A program made the position numbers and the translations under genes. Shown piece after piece: positions 7,690 through 16,759 of a stretch of DNA of 64,000 nucleotides. The notes under the pieces are model-generated. The model was given only the letters and a program-made list of their open reading frames with translations, had not been told where the DNA came from and made no database searches. The stretch comes from BOG-908 sp963795825 (GTDB taxonomy: Bacteria > Pseudomonadota > Alphaproteobacteria > Acetobacterales > Acetobacteraceae): contig CAWCIW010000001.1 in the NCBI GenBank assembly GCA_963795825.1, positions 1-64,000 of the forward strand, read 5' to 3'. The stretch's first letter is position 1. Every line of letters starts with the position of its first letter.

Positions 7690-9298
7690 CTATTTCGGCA
7701 CGATCCCCGGAAACACGTATTGCTGCAACAACACCAGCCCGCCCAGCATTACCGTCAGCACAATACTATGCTTGAACGTGCGCGCGAAAACCACGCCCTC
7801 CTGCCCCTTCAGATCCGTCACCGAAACACCCGTGGCGATGTTTTGCGGCGAGATCATCTTGCCCATCACGCCACCCGAAGAATTGGTAGCCGCGATCAAA
7901 ACCGGATTGAGCCCGAGCTGGTTGGCCGCCACCACTTGCAGATTGCCGAACAGCGCATTGCCGGACGTGTCGCTGCCCGACAAAAACACCGCGACCCAGC
8001 CAAGGAACGGCGACACCAGCGGGAACAGCAGCCCGGCCTTCGATACGCCCAGGCCGAGCGTATACGTCATCCCCGAATAATTCATCAGATACGCCAGCGC
8101 GATGATAAGCATCACCGTCAAAATCGCGATGCGCGCCTGCCGCCAGGTCGCCACCGCGGCCCGGAAGAACCCCGCCGGCCCCACGCCCACCAGCGCCGAG
8201 GTGATGATCGCCGCCAGCAAGATCGCAGTGCCGGACGCCAACGGCTCGAACTTGTAGAGCGCAGCATACGGCTTGTCGTGATACAGCGTGATCGACACCG
8301 CCTTATCCAGGCCCGGCCAGGGTATCGCCTGCGCGCCGTTCGCATTCACTTTGAAATGCGTCCACACGATCACCACCGCGCTGACCACGATCCACGGCAC
8401 CCAGCCCTGCCACGGCGGCACGCTGCGCGCGGCCCGCGCCGCGGCCGCCGGTCGCACGCCCACCGCGAATTCCGGATCGTGCACCGGCTGCCATATCTGC
8501 AGGAAGCCGATCGTCACGATCAGCGCCGTCAGCGACGAGAGCACGTCCGTCAATGCGTAATCCAGTAGATTGGAACTGACGAACTGCGCGCCGGCGAAAC
8601 TCACGCCCGCCACCAGCAGCACCGGCCACAGCGCCCGCAGCGACCGCATCCCGCCATAGATCGCCATCACATAGAACGGCAGCAGCACCGCGATGAACGG
8701 CAGCTGCCGCCCGACCATGGCGCCGAACGTTACCGGCGAAAGCCCGGTCACCTGCGCCCAGCACGGTGATCGGCACGCCGAGCGCGCCGAACGCTACCGG
8801 CGCGGTGTTGAAGATCAGCGTAAAGGTGAGCGCCTCCAGCGGCGGAAAACCCACCAGGATCAGCAGCGCGCTGGTGATCGCCACCGGCGTGCCGAAGCCG
8901 GAAATGCCCTCCAGCAGGCAGCCGAAACAGAAGCCGATCACCACCAGCACCACGCGTCGGTCGTTCGGCAGGTGGTCTAGTATCCAGTCGCGGAACGCGT
9001 CGAACCGGCCGCTGGCGACGGCGATGTTGTAGAGCAGCAGCGCGTTGACCACGATCCACATCACCGGCCACAGCGCGAAGATCGCGCCGGCCGCGGCACT
9101 GTCGGCCGCCAGCTTGAGGGGCAGCTGCCAGACCGCCACCGCGATGATGAACGCCACCACCAGGCCGGCCAGCGACGCCTGCCAGGCGGGGCGGCGCGCC
9201 ACGCCCAGCAGCAGCAGCACGACGACGATCGGCACGGCAGCGACGGCAAAAGACAGGGCCAGGTTGTTGGCAACCGGCGTCAACATCTGGTGGAACAT
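7690..9298 (-). CDS. lctP: L-lactate permease, interrupted by a one-base frameshift
   Basis: Inner-membrane lactate transporter of the LctP/LldP family. The two frames together give about 536 residues, close to family length, with many hydrophobic helices. The first frame runs from ATG 9298 (MFHQMLTPVANNLALSF) to VPITVLGA, the second resumes at VTGLSPVTFGAMVGRQLPF and runs to VFPGIVPK. One extra base near 8753 (a T on the plus strand) explains the break; removing it restores LGAVTGLSP. Either an authentic lesion or a sequencing error. A family-typical GFGTPVAIT motif is present. Divergent from the glycosyltransferase cluster. Confidence 0.88.
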
Positions 9299-9347
9299 CG
9301 TCTCTTCCCGGGATTTTGCGGGCAGTAAGGCATTCGCGGGAAGCCGA

Positions 9348-9408
9348 AGGAAGGAGGAAGCCGTCCTTTTTTGCGAAAAGGACCAAAAAAACTTTTGCTC
9401 CCTGTCGG
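9348..9408. repeat. Hairpin repeat family copy 3 (divergent promoter region)
   Basis: GTCCTTTTTT and GAAAAGGAC arms followed by AAAAAACTTTTGCTCC. It lies between two divergent genes, so it ends no gene visible here. Confidence 0.75.
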
Positions 9409-9504
9409 CGCGCGGGGAAGCGCTTACTGTAACCTTGGCAATCACGCCGCGAATACGGGTGGGTTGGCCTCGCTGCGGCCACAATTTCAGGATATGCGCA
9501 GGCC

Positions 9505-10248
9505 ATGCAGTCGAACGGATGCGCGATCGCGGTTATGGCCAAGGCGCCGCGGCCAGGATTCTGCAAAACCCGGCTCACCCCGCCGCTCTCGCCGGACCAG
9601 GCCTGCGCGCTCAGCCGCGCCTTTCTGCACGATATCACCAGCAACCTTTTCGCCGCCGCCCGCCTGGCGCCGATCACCCCCGTGGTGGCCTATGCGCCCG
9701 CCGGCGACGAAGCGCTGTTCGACGGCATACTCGCCCCAGGCACCCGCCTGCTGCTCGCCGACGGCGCCGGCGACATGCCGCCCGGCGTATCCGGCTTCGG
9801 GCGCTGCCTGCTGCACGCAATGCGCAGCCTGTTCGCCGAGGGCTACGCCAGCGTGTGCGTGCTGAACGCGGACAGCCCGACCTTGCCCACCGCCTATCTG
9901 GCGCAGGCCGCCAACTGGCTGGCCGAGGGCCACACCGACGCCGTGCTCGGCCCCGCCGACGATGGCGGCTACTACCTGCTCGGCATGCGCGCCGCCCATG
10001 CCGCGCTGTTCACCGACATCGCCTGGAGCACGGACATCGTGGCGCAGCAGACGCGCGACCGCGCCCGCGACGCCGGCCTCACTCTGGCCGAACTGCCACC
10101 CTGGTACGATGTGGACGATGCCGCCGCCCTGCGTCGCCTGCTCGACGGTCGCGCGCCGGAAGATGCGACGCCCGCCTATCACGCACCGGCCACCCGCGCC
10201 TGCGCCAGCCGCCTCGGCCTGGCCGAACACCTACGCCACGCCGCCTGA
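9505..10248 (+). CDS. TIGR04282-type glycosyltransferase (rSAM-associated transferase 1)
   Basis: 247 residues with a nucleotidyl/glycosyl-transferase A-like fold: IAVMAKAPRPGFCKTRLTPPL at the N-terminus (nucleotide-binding, with conserved Lys-Thr-Arg), VLNADSPTLP in the middle (DxD-like metal site) and GPADDGGYYLLGM later. This matches the DUF2064 group often found beside radical SAM proteins, which is its situation here: 23 bases upstream of one. No signal peptide, so cytoplasmic. The donor and acceptor are unknown. First gene of a five-gene plus-strand run to 14396. Confidence 0.82.
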   Translation: MQSNGCAIAVMAKAPRPGFCKTRLTPPLSPDQACALSRAFLHDITSNLFAAARLAPITPVVAYAPAGDEALFDGILAPGTRLLLADGAGDMPPGVSGFGRCLLHAMRSLFAEGYASVCVLNADSPTLPTAYLAQAANWLAEGHTDAVLGPADDGGYYLLGMRAAHAALFTDIAWSTDIVAQQTRDRARDAGLTLAELPPWYDVDDAAALRRLLDGRAPEDATPAYHAPATRACASRLGLAEHLRHAA

Positions 10249-10271
10249 CCCTCCCCTCCGGAGACCGCATC

Positions 10272-11344
10272 ATGTCCGAGACCATCGTCGAGACCAGGGC
10301 CGACATGCCGTTGCCCGACCCGCGCCGCTACTTCGAGCAGGTCGCCCCGCAGCGCGACCGCCAGGCCGCCGCGCCGCCACTCTGCGTGTACCTGGAAGTG
10401 ACCAACCGCTGTAACCTGCTGTGCGAAACCTGCCCGCGTACCTTCGAGGCGCTCGAGCCGCCGGCCGACATGACCTGGGACCTGTTCACCAGCATCGTCG
10501 ACCAGCTCCCCGGCCTGAAACGCGCCGTGCTGCATGGCGTGGGCGAGCCGATGCTGGTGCGCGAACTGCCGGACATGATCCGCTACCTGAAAGCCCGCGG
10601 CGTGCACGTGCTGTTCAACACCAACGGCACGCTCTTGCGCGAAAAGCGCTTCCGCGAGCTGATCGACGCCGGGCTGGACGAGCTGCGTGTATCGCTCGAC
10701 GCCGCGGACGCCAAAACCTATGCCGAGGTGCGCGGCAAGCCGTTCTTCGACCGCATCGTCCGCGACGTCCGCCTGATGACCGAATACCAGAAGCGCGTGG
10801 GCGCCACCAACCCGCGCGTGTCGATCTGGCTGACCGGCATGAAGGAGACGGTGCAGCAGCTCCCCGAGTTCGTGCGCCTGGCTGCCGGCATGGGCGTGGC
10901 CGAGGTGCATCTGCAGCGCCTGGTGTTCGACGAAGCCGGCTTCGGCATGGCGCGCGCCGATAACAGCCTGTTCGAGGCGACCCAGAGCGAGGAGATCGCC
11001 GCAATCGAGGCCGCCGTGGCGCTCGGCCACGAAATGGGCGTGCTGCTCGATGCGTCCGGCGCCACCGAGCCGGGCTTAGTCTGCAGCAGCAGGGCGACCA
11101 GCCGTGGGCCACGTGCCGTCGCCCCTGGAGCCTGATGTATTTCACCGCGCATGGCCGCGCGCTGCCGTGCTGCATCGCGCCGTTTTCCGCGCGCGGCTAT
11201 GAGACCTACACGCTGGGGGATGCCAAAACGCAGAGTCTGGCGGATATGTGGAATGGCGGGCTCTACCAGGATTTCCGCGAGCGGTTGCTGAGCGATACGC
11301 CGCCGGCGCCCTGCGCGAATTGCGGGTTGCGGTGGAGCTTGTAG
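10272..11344 (+). CDS. Radical SAM/SPASM protein, interrupted by a one-base frameshift
   Basis: The N-terminal radical SAM domain has the cluster motif CNLLCETC (Cys47, Cys51, Cys54), GVGEPML and NTNGTLL. The C-terminal part is in another frame from about 11081 and supplies SPASM-like cysteines: TCRRPW, PCCIAPF and CANC. Together about 357 codons. The total is one base short, so a single deletion near 11075-11081 (after ATEPGL) explains it. Such enzymes modify peptides or small molecules using auxiliary iron-sulfur clusters. ATG follows GGAG. A candidate for the defining enzyme of this cluster; no precursor peptide is evident. Confidence 0.82.
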
Positions 11345-11369
11345 CAGGACGGTTCGCGGAAGCCTTCGT

Positions 11370-12311
11370 TTGAGGGTGGCTGACCGGACGCGGGCGTTCG
11401 GACAGGTTTTCCGCAGACGGACTATCTACCTTCTCGCTTTGGCTCTGCCGGCACTCGCGTTCGGCGTCGCCCTGACGCTCGGGCTCGCCCTCTCCAAACC
11501 CGTGCAGATGTCGGTCGGTGAGCCGCCCCCCGCGCTCAACGCCGAGACGGTGCAGTTCCCCTCGCTCTCGGGAACCACTTTACATGGCTGGCTGGCGCCC
11601 GGGCAGCCGGGCGCGGGCGCCGTGGTCCTGCTGCACGGCGTGCGCGCGAACCGGCTCGCCATGGTGCGGCGCGCCCTCGTGCTGCACCAGCATGGCTTCG
11701 GCGTTCTGCTGTTCGACTTGCAGGCGCATGGCGAGAGCGTCGGCCAGCGCATCACCTTCGGCTATCGCGAAGGGATGGATGCCGCATCCGCCGTCGCTTT
11801 CCTGAAAACCCGCGCGCCGCGCGAGCGCATCGGTGCCATCGGTGTATCGCTGGGCGGCGCCGCCTGCCTGCTCGGCCCCGAACCGCTCGACGTGGACGCG
11901 CTGGTGCTGGAATCCGTCTTCCCCGATATCGGCGCGGCACTGGATGACCGGCTGCGCGCGCGGCTCGGCCCGATCGCCGGCCAGGTCGCCGCCGCGGTGA
12001 TCACCCCGCTGTTCCGCTTGCAGATGCCGGCGGTGCTCGGCGCGAATTTCGCGGATCTCCGCCCGATTGACCGGATCGGCTCGGCGCGCGCGCCGCTGCT
12101 CGTGGCGTCCGGCACGTCGGACGCCTACACGCCGATCGGCGAGGCAACAGCCCTGTTCGACGCGGCCCACCAGCCAAAGATCTTCTGGCCCGTGCCAGGC
12201 GCCACCCACCAGGATCTGGAGAGCTACGACCCGGTAGCCTACTGGCAGCACATGCTGCCGTTCCTGGCGGCCAATCTGCAAAGCCCGCAACCCAAGCCGC
12301 CACACGCGTGA
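11370..12311 (+). CDS. Membrane-anchored alpha/beta hydrolase
   Basis: 313 residues. One N-terminal membrane helix (about 18-42, ALALPALAFGVALTLGLAL) is followed by an alpha/beta-hydrolase domain: VVLLHGVRANRLAM (oxyanion-hole HG), GAIGVSLGG nucleophile elbow with the catalytic serine, a later aspartate (GTSDAYTP) and a histidine (GATHQD). Likely acts at the outer face of the inner membrane on an ester or amide. I take TTG 11370 with GGAAG upstream; GTG 11376 is an alternative. Its stop overlaps the next start (GTGA). Confidence 0.75.
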   Translation: MRVADRTRAFGQVFRRRTIYLLALALPALAFGVALTLGLALSKPVQMSVGEPPPALNAETVQFPSLSGTTLHGWLAPGQPGAGAVVLLHGVRANRLAMVRRALVLHQHGFGVLLFDLQAHGESVGQRITFGYREGMDAASAVAFLKTRAPRERIGAIGVSLGGAACLLGPEPLDVDALVLESVFPDIGAALDDRLRARLGPIAGQVAAAVITPLFRLQMPAVLGANFADLRPIDRIGSARAPLLVASGTSDAYTPIGEATALFDAAHQPKIFWPVPGATHQDLESYDPVAYWQHMLPFLAANLQSPQPKPPHA

Positions 12312-13669
12312 GGCGGCGCCCCACCGCCACCCTGCTCGGGCTCGGCCTGGCAATCACCGCCCTGCTCTTACTGGCTCCCCTGCTCCACCAGCCAGGCGCG
12401 ATCTGGGCCGGCACGCTCCTGCGCAAGGATATCGTGGTCGGCCTGATCGGCGCCGCCTGCCTTATCTATCTCGCTACCGTAGCGTTCGTGTTTCACGTGA
12501 AACTGCCGGCGCGCGCCGTCTGGCTGATCCTGGCCGTGGCCATCATCGCCAGGCTCGGCCTAGTCGCCACGCCGCCCTTCATGTCGAGCGACGTCTATCG
12601 CTACGCCTGGGATGGCCGCGTGCAGCAAGCCGGCATCAACCCGTATCTCTATATACCGGCGGACCCGGCGCTGGCCCACCTGCGCGACCCGGCGATCTTC
12701 CCCAACATCAATCGGCTCGATTACGCGCACACCATCTACCCGCCCGCGGCCGAGCTGGTGTTCCGCGCCGCCGGCGCGCTGGCCTACAGCGTGACGGTGA
12801 CCAAGCTCGCGATACTCGCCCTCGAGTTGGCCGGGATGCTGGCGATGTGGCGCGTGCTGGTGCTGGCCGGCCTGCCACCCGCCCGCCTGCTGATCTACGC
12901 CTGGAACCCGCTCGCCATCTGGAGCTTCGCCGCCGACGGTCACGTGGACGGCGCCATGGTCGGCCTGCTCGGCCTAGCCTTGCTGGCCCGCGCCGGCGAC
13001 CGCCCCGACAAGCAAGGCGGCCGCCAGGCCGCTACCGGCGCGCTTCTCGGCGCCGCGATACTGGTGAAATTCTTGCCCGTGGTGGTCGCCCCCGCGCTGT
13101 GGCGACGCTGGGGCTGGCGCCTGCCCGCCGCCTGCGCCGCGACCATCGCCGCGCTCTACGCGATCTACCTGAGCGCCGGCTGGCAGGTGCTGGGCTTCCT
13201 GTCGGCCTACACCTCGGAGGAAGGCCTGGCCCAGGGCGTGGGTTTCTGGCCGCTCGCCGTGCTGGACCGCGCGATCCCCCTGCCGCATGCGGCCGGCGCC
13301 GTCTATGTGATCCTGTGCGGGCTGGCCCTGGCGGCCACCGCGCTCTGGATGGGCTTTCGCCAGCGCGTGGCGCAGGGCCCGGCCGAACTCCGGCGTGTCG
13401 GCAGCAATGCCGCCATCCTGGTTGCCGGCACCTTGCTGGCGATGAGCCCGCACTACCCCTGGTATTATCCCTGGGCGGCGCTGTTCGCCTGCCTGGCCCC
13501 GTGGCGCAGCGTGGTGTTGCTGTCCTGCGCACCGGTCCTGCTGTATTGCGATCCGTATCACGCAACCATCCTGTTCCCCTCGCTGGTATTCGTGCCCATC
13601 CTGATCCTCGCCTGCCTCGACTGGCGGGCCGGACGACCGCTTACCGGAGCCTGCGATGCCGCTCGATAA
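12308..13669 (+). CDS. Multi-spanning GT-C glycosyltransferase (GT87/mannosyltransferase-like)
   Basis: 453 residues with about 10-12 membrane helices. The first large periplasmic loop has the GT-C catalytic signature: SSDVYRYAWDGRVQQAGINPY with the aspartate, then YPPAAEL. This is the pattern of polyprenyl-phosphate-sugar-using mannosyltransferase and GT87-type enzymes, so it would add sugars on the periplasmic side. GTG start overlaps the hydrolase stop by 4 bases; it overlaps the next gene by 14. The donor is probably made by the following GT2 gene. Confidence 0.8.
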   Translation: MRRRPTATLLGLGLAITALLLLAPLLHQPGAIWAGTLLRKDIVVGLIGAACLIYLATVAFVFHVKLPARAVWLILAVAIIARLGLVATPPFMSSDVYRYAWDGRVQQAGINPYLYIPADPALAHLRDPAIFPNINRLDYAHTIYPPAAELVFRAAGALAYSVTVTKLAILALELAGMLAMWRVLVLAGLPPARLLIYAWNPLAIWSFAADGHVDGAMVGLLGLALLARAGDRPDKQGGRQAATGALLGAAILVKFLPVVVAPALWRRWGWRLPAACAATIAALYAIYLSAGWQVLGFLSAYTSEEGLAQGVGFWPLAVLDRAIPLPHAAGAVYVILCGLALAATALWMGFRQRVAQGPAELRRVGSNAAILVAGTLLAMSPHYPWYYPWAALFACLAPWRSVVLLSCAPVLLYCDPYHATILFPSLVFVPILILACLDWRAGRPLTGACDAAR

Positions 13670-14396
13670 CCACCCGAAACCGCGTGCCGCCCCGCCTTTC
13701 GGCAGCGCGTCGCCGCTGATCGCCGCGGTGATCCCGGTGCTCAACGAGGCCGGCGCGATCGGCCCCACATTGGCGCGCCTGCCGCCCAGCGTCGGGCTCC
13801 GCATCGTGGTGGATGGCGGCAGCACGGACGCCACCGTGGCGGAAGCCCGCGCCCACGGCGCCGAAGTGGTAGCCGAGCCCCGCCGCGGCTATGGCCGCGC
13901 CTGCTTCTCCGGCGCTGAACGCGCCGCCGCACTAGGCGCCGGCATCGTGCTGTTCCTAGATGGTGATGGCGCGGACGCCGTCGAAGAAGCCGACACCCTG
14001 CTCGCCCCCCTGCTCTCCGGCGCCGCCGGCTTCACCATCGCCACGCGCGCCGGCGGGCGCCGGCAGTCCGGCAGCATGGGCGCCCACCAGCTCGCCGCCG
14101 GCTACCTCATCGGCGGCGCGCTCGGCACGCTGTGCGGCAAGCGCTACACCGACATGTGCGCCTTCCGCGCCATGCGCACCGCCGACCTGATGGCCCTCGG
14201 CATGACCGAGATGACGTATGGCTGGAATCTGGAGATGCAGATGAAAGCGCCACGCGCCGGCCTGACGGTAATGGAAATCCCCTTGCCTTACTACCGACGG
14301 GTGGCAGGCGAGTCCAAGGTGGCGGGCAGCTTCCGGGGCACGCTGAAAGCGGGGTCCCGCATCCTGACGACGCTCGCGCGACACGCCTTCGTCTAG
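13656..14396 (+). CDS. GT2 family glycosyltransferase (polyprenol-phosphate sugar synthase-like)
   Basis: 246 residues, soluble. N-terminal AAVIPVLNEAGAIGPTLARLP and VVDGGSTDAT are GT-A nucleotide-sugar-binding motifs, and VLFLDGDGAD carries the DxD-like metal site. The family includes dolichyl/undecaprenyl-phosphate mannose and glucose synthases. Position 14 bases into the GT-C gene suggests that it makes the lipid-linked sugar used by that enzyme. Last gene of the cluster, followed by the hairpin at 14445-14494. Confidence 0.85.
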   Translation: MPLDNHPKPRAAPPFGSASPLIAAVIPVLNEAGAIGPTLARLPPSVGLRIVVDGGSTDATVAEARAHGAEVVAEPRRGYGRACFSGAERAAALGAGIVLFLDGDGADAVEEADTLLAPLLSGAAGFTIATRAGGRRQSGSMGAHQLAAGYLIGGALGTLCGKRYTDMCAFRAMRTADLMALGMTEMTYGWNLEMQMKAPRAGLTVMEIPLPYYRRVAGESKVAGSFRGTLKAGSRILTTLARHAFV

Positions 14397-14444
14397 CGTC
14401 CGCGCGCCACTTCGCCAGGACGAACACGACAGGCGCAAAGCAGG

Positions 14445-14494
14445 GAAGTAAAAGTTTTTTGCTTCTTTTTTGCAAAAAAGAAGGCCTTCCTTCC
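14445..14494. terminator. Hairpin repeat family copy 4
   Basis: AAAAGTTTTTTGC then GCTTCTTTTTTGCAAAAAAG with AAGGCCTTCC. It ends the glycosyltransferase cluster and stops two bases before the ATG of the CorC gene, so it occupies that gene's whole leader. Confidence 0.75.
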
Positions 14495-14496
14495 TG

Positions 14497-15798
14497 ATGA
14501 CCACCGCCCTCCTGATCGTCGTAATCATCCTCCTGGCCCTCCTGAACGGCATCTTCGCCATGGGCGAAATGGCGCTGGTCTCCGCCCGCCGCGCCCGCCT
14601 CACCGTGCTGGAAGGCAAGCACGTCCACGGCGCCCGCGTGGCCCGCGAGCTGGCCGACGACCCGCAGCGCTTCCTCCCCACCGTGCAGGTCGGCGTCACT
14701 CTCGTGGGCATCCTGTCCGGCACCTTCGGTGGCGCGCGCATCGCCAACACCCTGGCCCCCAGCATCGCCCGCATCCCGTATCTGGCGCAGGCCGCCACCG
14801 GCGTGGCGCTGGCGCTCACTGTGCTGGGCATCACCTTCATCACCCTCGTGCTCGGCGAGCTGGTGCCGAAACGCCTTGCCCTGCGCTCGCCGGAACGCAT
14901 CGCCGCCCGCCTCGCCCCCTCTGTGGCGCTGCTGGCTCAGGTCAGCGGCCCGCTCGTCTGGCTGCTCGGCCGCTCGTCGGACCTGGTGCTACGCCTGATC
15001 GGCCATAGCGAGCACAACCGCGAGGACGTGACGGAAGACGAGCTGCGCGCCCTCCTCGCCGAGGGCACCCAGACCGGCGTGCTGGAGACTGGCGAGCGCG
15101 ACATGATCGAACGCGTCCTCCGCCTCGCCGACAAACCAGTCCGCGCCATCATGACGCCGCGCACCGAGCTCGTCTGGATCGACCGCACCGACCCGCCGCG
15201 CGAGATCATCGACACCCTGCGCGCCGCCTCGCACAGCCGCTTCGTGGTGTGCGACGGCCGCGTCGACAACGTGGTGGGCGTGGTGCAGGCCAAGGACCTG
15301 CTGGACCGCATACTCGCCGGCCGCGACCTCTCGATCGCCGCCGCCCTGCGCCAGCCGATGGTGGTGCCGGACACCATCAGCGCGCTCGACGCGCTGGAGC
15401 GCCTGAAGAGCGACGCCCTCGGCCTCGCGCTGGTGATGGACGAATACGGCAGCTTCGAAGGCGTGGTGACCGCGGCCGACGTGCTCGAGGCGATCATCGG
15501 CGATTTGGCAGAGCCGGGCTACGGCACGCCCAGCCAGGCGGCCGACCAGGTGGGCGGCGAGATCGTAATGGACGGGATGACACCGGTGGACGAGCTCAAG
15601 GCGCGGCTGCTGCTGCCCGACCTTCCCGCCGAGGGGAGCTATCACACATTGGCCGGGCTGGTGCTGGCCTTGCTGCGCCGGGTGCCGCAGGGGGGCGACC
15701 GGATCGTGTTCGGCGGGTGGCTGTTCGAGGTGTTGGAGATGGATGGGCGGCGGGTGGTGAAGGTGCGCGCTTCCCGGGAGAAGCTGGCGGAGGCCTGA
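14497..15798 (+). CDS. CorC/HlyC-type hemolysin-family membrane protein (CNNM domain, CBS pair)
   Basis: 434 residues: a DUF21/CNNM membrane domain (about 1-190, four helices, starting LLIVVIILLALLNGIFAMGEMALVSARR), two CBS domains (about 210-335, with IMTPRTELVWIDR) and a C-terminal CorC_HlyC domain (about 350-430). Members are linked to magnesium/cobalt efflux. ATG 14497 lacks a clear Shine-Dalgarno; the repeat at 14445-14494 is the only sequence upstream, so initiation is odd. Followed by a repeat copy at 15804. Confidence 0.9.
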   Translation: MTTALLIVVIILLALLNGIFAMGEMALVSARRARLTVLEGKHVHGARVARELADDPQRFLPTVQVGVTLVGILSGTFGGARIANTLAPSIARIPYLAQAATGVALALTVLGITFITLVLGELVPKRLALRSPERIAARLAPSVALLAQVSGPLVWLLGRSSDLVLRLIGHSEHNREDVTEDELRALLAEGTQTGVLETGERDMIERVLRLADKPVRAIMTPRTELVWIDRTDPPREIIDTLRAASHSRFVVCDGRVDNVVGVVQAKDLLDRILAGRDLSIAAALRQPMVVPDTISALDALERLKSDALGLALVMDEYGSFEGVVTAADVLEAIIGDLAEPGYGTPSQAADQVGGEIVMDGMTPVDELKARLLLPDLPAEGSYHTLAGLVLALLRRVPQGGDRIVFGGWLFEVLEMDGRRVVKVRASREKLAEA

Positions 15799-15803
15799 GG
15801 GGC

Positions 15804-15858
15804 CAAGCAAGGCAAGCAGTCCTTTTTGGAAAAAAGGACCAAAAAACTTTTGCTCCCT
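15804..15858. terminator. Hairpin repeat family copy 5
   Basis: AGTCCTTTTTGG and AAAAAAGGACC arms, then AAAAAACTTTTGCTCC. Directly follows the CorC stop. Confidence 0.8.
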
Positions 15859-16141
15859 CGCATTTGCGGCTGCCGTGTGGTTTTGGACACGCCCGCTTTG
15901 TGAGATTGGCGCTCGGCCTGGATTTCTCTGGGCTTTTTCCGGTTTTCGTTTTGGTACCGATTTCTCTGTTTGTCGATACTTTGCTTTGTCCAGGCAAACT
16001 TCGGCGCATGTTGCTTAGTCATTGTGCAATCCTTGCTTGCACCGAGCGGGAAGCTGACTTGCCGCCGTAATATTTCGTTGGACAACCCGCTTCTGCAATC
16101 GCCACCGTCCCCGAACTTTATTGCTTGGGGAAGCCGGAAGC
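15859..16141. other. Spacer upstream of the RidA/TonB-receptor pair
   Basis: About 280 bases with no gene. T-rich runs near 15920-15985. This probably holds the promoter of the exported RidA and receptor genes, but no element close to consensus is recognisable. Confidence 0.4.
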
Positions 16142-16711
16142 ATGGCATTTACAACTCGGGTGGCGCTGTCGGCCGCAATGATATGCTGCGCCGCGGCAGC
16201 GCGGGCACAACCACCCGTGCCAGTGCCGCCCCCTTCCGACACGCCTCCCGCCGCATCCGACAGCAAGCCCGCGTCAGCGACGGTCGAGAGAACGCCTTTG
16301 CTGAACAGCAGCTTTCCAATCTCCGCTGCCGTCACCGTAAAGGCCGGAACCGACATGGTGTTTCTCAGCGGCGCGCTCGGCCCCGTGGTGGACCCTTCGG
16401 CGCCTAAGGGCAGCCCGGCCGCTCTGGGCAATACCGCCACCCAGGCTACCGGCGCGCTGACGGCATTGCAGGCCACGCTCGCGCGCCTGGGCATGACCAT
16501 GGGCGACGTCGTCAAGATGAACGTGTTCCTCGTGGGCGACCCGGACCGCGGCGGCCAGATGGATTTCCCCGGCCTGATGACGGCCTACACGAAGTTCTTC
16601 GGCACCAAGGAGCAGCCGAACAAACCGGCGCGCAGTGCCGTGCAGGTGGCCGGACTGGCGATGCCCGGCGCGCTCGTCGAAATCGAAGTGATCGCCGCAA
16701 AGGCGCACTGA
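16142..16711 (+). CDS. Exported RidA/YjgF-like protein
   Basis: 189 residues: signal peptide (cleavage after AAARA, near residue 22), a proline-rich linker (PPVPVPPPSDTPPA), then a RidA-type domain from about residue 48. Conserved family features are FLSGALGP, the VVKMNVFLVGD strand, and RSAVQVAGLAMPGALVEIEVIA at the end, with the arginine that contacts substrate in RidA. Classic RidA deaminates enamines in the cytoplasm; an exported copy must do something else. 48 bases before a TonB-dependent receptor gene, same strand, so likely co-transcribed. Confidence 0.8.
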   Translation: MAFTTRVALSAAMICCAAAARAQPPVPVPPPSDTPPAASDSKPASATVERTPLLNSSFPISAAVTVKAGTDMVFLSGALGPVVDPSAPKGSPAALGNTATQATGALTALQATLARLGMTMGDVVKMNVFLVGDPDRGGQMDFPGLMTAYTKFFGTKEQPNKPARSAVQVAGLAMPGALVEIEVIAAKAH

Positions 16712-16759
16712 ATTGCCTTCGTTCCTGCAACAGGCTGCATCATCACGGAGCTACAACGC

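Noticed and set aside
8740..8770. Programmed frameshift in lctP
   Set aside because: No slippery heptamer or downstream structure is evident, and the family is normally read in one frame.
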